A stretch of DNA of 64,000 bases from an uncultured Aquimarina sp. (lineage in GTDB: Bacteria > Bacteroidota > Bacteroidia > Flavobacteriales > Flavobacteriaceae), in NCBI RefSeq assembly GCF_947500065.1, contig NZ_CANMQT010000007.1:210553-274552 (forward strand), given 5' to 3'. Every line of letters begins with the position of its first letter. Within the stretch, counting starts at the first letter, position 1. Positions 61,871 through 64,000 of this stretch are shown here, one piece after another. The translations under genes were made by a program, and so were the position numbers. The notes beneath the pieces were generated by a model. The model was not told the DNA's origin and ran no database searches. It saw only the letters and a program-made list of their open reading frames with translations.

Positions 61871-62804
61871 TTGGTAAAGGGCTGATAATTTGTACGTTCT
61901 GAAAAGTAATCGCTCCTTTTATGACTCCTGCAATTGTAGTGTGTAATGCTTCAATGATTTGCATTTTTAATTCACTTTTATGAAATATAAGACTTACTTC
62001 TCTAGCAGGAGAGGGTTCATTAAAATAATGTAAATTTCTTTTCTCTTTTTCATTGATATCCAACGTATGCAAATACGGTAATAAGGTCATTCCTAATCCT
62101 TCATTAGATAATTTAACCAAAGTTTCGAAACTTCCACTTTCTAATTGAAAATGATCATCATCATAGCTTTTTTGTGTTTTACATAGGTTTACGATTCCAT
62201 CTCTAAAACAATGTCCATCTTCTAGTAATAGCATATCATCTATATCCAGATCTGAAATATCAATTTTACCTTTTTGATTTAGTCTATGACTTGGAGGGAT
62301 ATAACCAACAAAGGGTTCGTAATATAATACGCGTTCTTTTATATTTTCATTTTGCAAAGGAGTGGCAGCAATGGCGGCATCGAGATGTCCATCTTGCAAA
62401 CGCTCGATAATAGCTTCGGTAGTAAGCTCTTCAATTTTTAGTTTTACTTTTGGATATTTCTTTATGAAATTATTTAAAAACATAGGTAGTAGGGTAGGCA
62501 TTACCGTCGGAATAACTCCTAGTTTAAATTCACCACCTATAAAACCTTTTTGCTGATCTACTATATCTTGGATTCGTTCACTCTCATTAACAATATTTCT
62601 AGCTTGCTGTACCAATTTTCTGCCCACTTCAGTAAGTTCAATTGGTTTCTTACTACGATCAAAAATCAGGATATCTAACTCTTCCTCTAACTTTTGAATT
62701 TGCATACTCAGCGTAGGTTGCGTAACAAAAGTTTTTTCTGCTGCTTTTGTGAAGTTTTGATGCTCAGCAACCGCTAATACATATCGTAATTGTGTAATGG
62801 TCAT
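61854..62804 (-). CDS. oxyR: LysR-family peroxide regulator OxyR
   Basis: 316 residues from the ATG at 62804; a 7-residue longer frame is open. The LysR HTH ('TITQLRYVLAVAEHQNFTKAAEKTFVTQPTLSMQIQKLEEEL') is followed by a substrate domain containing 'LLEDGHCFRDGIVNLCK'. The cysteines are at 199 and 208 from the chosen start, exactly the E. coli OxyR redox pair positions, which supports that start. It senses hydrogen peroxide by disulfide formation. No catalase or peroxidase gene is adjacent here; the nearest redox gene is trxB 9 kb away. Confidence 0.93.
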   Translation of the reverse strand: MTITQLRYVLAVAEHQNFTKAAEKTFVTQPTLSMQIQKLEEELDILIFDRSKKPIELTEVGRKLVQQARNIVNESERIQDIVDQQKGFIGGEFKLGVIPTVMPTLLPMFLNNFIKKYPKVKLKIEELTTEAIIERLQDGHLDAAIAATPLQNENIKERVLYYEPFVGYIPPSHRLNQKGKIDISDLDIDDMLLLEDGHCFRDGIVNLCKTQKSYDDDHFQLESGSFETLVKLSNEGLGMTLLPYLHTLDINEKEKRNLHYFNEPSPAREVSLIFHKSELKMQIIEALHTTIAGVIKGAITFQNVQIISPLPKIKSD

Positions 62805-62966
62805 GTTGTCATTTTTGGATACCAAAAATAGAAAAGCTATTGATAAAACTTATTAAGTATATGCTAAAAATTTATTTTTTCTATTGATTTTTTTTAAGAA
62901 AGTGTTAACCCCTCTTCTTTTAAGAACACTAAACAATAAAACTTATAATAATTAAAAATCAAAAAA

Positions 62967-63269
62967 ATGAAAATAGTAAGTAAGTCTATTGTAGTATTGG
63001 GATTAAGTATGAGTGCTTTATTAATTTCTTGTTCGGAAGAAGATGTTATTGACGAATTAACTGGAGATTGTATTTCGTTTAGGGATGTAGAAGCATATAG
63101 TCAGGCTTTAGAAAATTTTAATAATGATCCGAGTAGAGAAAATTGTATAGCCTATACGCAAGCCGCGATCTCTTATTTAGAATCGTTGGATGGTTGTCCT
63201 TTTATTGATGATGCGGATTTGGAACAAGCGCTACAAGAAGCTAGTGATACTGATTGTGATGATTTATAA
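62967..63269 (+). CDS. Small acidic lipoprotein
   Basis: 100 residues with a lipoprotein signal, lipobox 'LLISC' (about Cys22). The mature protein is very acidic with four further cysteines ('LTGDCISFRDVEAYSQALENFN', 'RENCIAYTQAAISYLESLDGCPFIDDADLEQALQEASDTDCDDL'), perhaps two disulfides. I recognise no family. It is a one-gene unit with its own terminator, divergent from oxyR with 162 bases between. Confidence 0.8.
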   Translation: MKIVSKSIVVLGLSMSALLISCSEEDVIDELTGDCISFRDVEAYSQALENFNNDPSRENCIAYTQAAISYLESLDGCPFIDDADLEQALQEASDTDCDDL

Positions 63270-63290
63270 TTTGGTATTATAATTATATAG

Positions 63291-63327
63291 AAAAGGGTTT
63301 TACTGATAAAGTAAAACCCTTTTTTTT
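63291..63327 (+). terminator. Rho-independent terminator after small lipoprotein
   Basis: Perfect 13-bp stem AAAAGGGTTTTAC / GTAAAACCCTTTT, loop TGATAAA, followed by a run of T. 21 bases past the stop; also suits the convergent DUF2141 gene. Confidence 0.92.
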
Positions 63328-63349
63328 GATTGATGAATATATTGCTTGG

Positions 63350-63769
63350 TTATAATCGTATTTCCATGTTTAAATTTTCCGTACCCACTTCGAATTTTGC
63401 ATCACTCCACATTGGTGGTCCATAGCTCATATTATTATTGGATACTCCAAAACTTTCTTTTGGCATTCCGTTTTCTTCAAAATCCATTCTTTCATTATTA
63501 TTAGCATCGTGTACACAAGAGATTCCATATTCTCCAGCTGGGATATCTGTAAATGTAATTTTAGCCACACCGTCTACAATTTCACCTTTTGCTGATTTAA
63601 TAGGAGCTGCTTTCATAAAAGTTGCTTCGTTATACAATCCAAAGAGAACTGCTCCATCAGAACTAGATACATTTGGTACAGTTACAGTGATGGTAATCCC
63701 ATTGGTATCTTGCGCTTGTGTTATAAAATTTACAGCTGTCATTGCTAAAAATAATACTAGAGTTTTCAT
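63350..63769 (-). CDS. Secreted DUF2141 protein
   Basis: 139 residues with signal peptide 'LVLFLAMTAVNFITQAQ'. The mature domain 'ITITVTVPNVSSSDGAVLFGLYNEATFMKAAPIKSAKGEIVDGVAKITFTDIPAGEYGISCVHDANNNERMDFEENGMPKESFGVSNN' is DUF2141, including the 'HDANNNxxMDFxxxGxPxE' calcium-loop-like segment. Function unknown, extracytoplasmic. It is convergent with the small lipoprotein gene and shares its terminator. Confidence 0.93.
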   Translation of the reverse strand: MKTLVLFLAMTAVNFITQAQDTNGITITVTVPNVSSSDGAVLFGLYNEATFMKAAPIKSAKGEIVDGVAKITFTDIPAGEYGISCVHDANNNERMDFEENGMPKESFGVSNNNMSYGPPMWSDAKFEVGTENLNMEIRL

Positions 63770-63821
63770 AAGAGTTTAGTTTTTGATTTTTATTATTCTG
63801 TTTTGATGATTCAAAAATCTA

Positions 63822-63839
63822 AAAAACGTATGCGTTTTT
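63822..63839. repeat. Short inverted repeat
   Basis: AAAAACG (63822-63828) and CGTTTTT (63833-63839) around TATG, 52 bases upstream of the DUF2141 start. It could be a terminator of a - strand gene beyond the window end, or an operator. Confidence 0.35.
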
Positions 63840-63894
63840 ATAAAGTATCTAACCCAATTGTAGAATTTGTGGGATGAAATGTGTTTTAGTAAGG

Positions 63895-64000
63895 GAGTAT
63901 GTGAGTATGTGAGTATGTGAGTGTGTGAGTGTGTGAGTGTGTGAGTGTGTGAGTGTGTGAGTGTGTGAGTGTGTGAGTGTGTGAGTGTGTGAGTGTGTGA
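63895..64000 (+). repeat. Octamer tandem repeat reaching the window end
   Basis: Three units of GAGTATGT followed by ten of GAGTGTGT and two more bases, without interruption to base 64000. The array is truncated by the window, so its full length is unknown. Confidence 0.95.

Noticed and set aside
63895..64000. Possible CRISPR array at the window end
   Set aside because: The repeat unit is 8 bases with no spacers. It is a simple tandem repeat.
1..64000. tRNA, rRNA, insertion sequences, prophage genes or restriction/defence genes
   Set aside because: I looked for cloverleaf-like stretches, transposase-like proteins and phage or defence-type proteins and found none that I could support.

Overview
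This window comes from a member of the Bacteroidota, most likely a marine Flavobacteriaceae bacterium (an Aquimarina-like genome would fit, but this is inference). The evidence is the AT-rich DNA, SusC/SusD outer-membrane pairs, a type IX secretion (T9SS) C-terminal sorting domain, promoters of the TTTG / TAnnTTTG type, and many family-typical genes (DUF349, tandem DUF368, OstA-like, GIN-domain proteins). I saw no rRNA, tRNA, insertion sequence, prophage or CRISPR array. Domain calls are recognition from sequence alone; no database search was run.

Region 1 (1-17.7 kb) is a glycan-utilisation locus. It holds the 3' end of one SusC gene with its SusD, then SusC-SusD-lipoprotein, then a third SusC-SusD pair, all on the + strand. 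A convergent, secreted GH13 alpha-amylase carries three CBM26-like starch-binding modules and a T9SS tail. The set looks like surface capture, hydrolysis and TonB-driven uptake of starch or another alpha-glucan. The two complete SusC genes share a conserved, dyad-rich upstream region of about 220 bp, which is the most intriguing non-coding signal here.

Region 2 (17.9-29.6 kb, - strand) is core-like: a class I methyltransferase, a five-repeat DUF349 protein, shikimate dehydrogenase overlapping by 4 bases with one of two tandem DUF368 (PopT-type undecaprenyl-phosphate transporter) genes, a TPR protein, a class III aminotransferase, an OstA-like envelope protein and an AraC/O6-alkylguanine-DNA methyltransferase fusion.

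Region 3 (29.7-44.7 kb) looks accessory: small secreted proteins, a VOC protein, a transglutaminase-like lipoprotein, a membrane TPR protein, two S41-type proteases, two paralogous AraC regulators around a DUF6624 lipoprotein, a DUF1801 protein, a DUF2306-beta-lactamase fusion and a membrane LytTR regulator.

Region 4 (45-55.8 kb) contains FabV enoyl reductase, a TRIC-type channel, a YdhR-like protein, a frameshifted small membrane protein, a sterol-desaturase-family hydroxylase, a TPR/LuxR-type regulator, thioredoxin reductase, a GIN-domain protein, a second serine hydrolase and a DUF4440 protein. Region 5 (56-60 kb) is a compact envelope-stress-like operon (DUF4870, M50 protease, PadR, PspC, GIN lipoprotein) with a well-matched promoter and a 26-base motif repeated ahead of two of its genes. 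Region 6 (60-64 kb) has a DUF4442 protein, an AIM24/TIGR00266 protein, a small conserved protein, OxyR with both redox cysteines, a small lipoprotein and a DUF2141 protein, and ends in an octamer tandem repeat.
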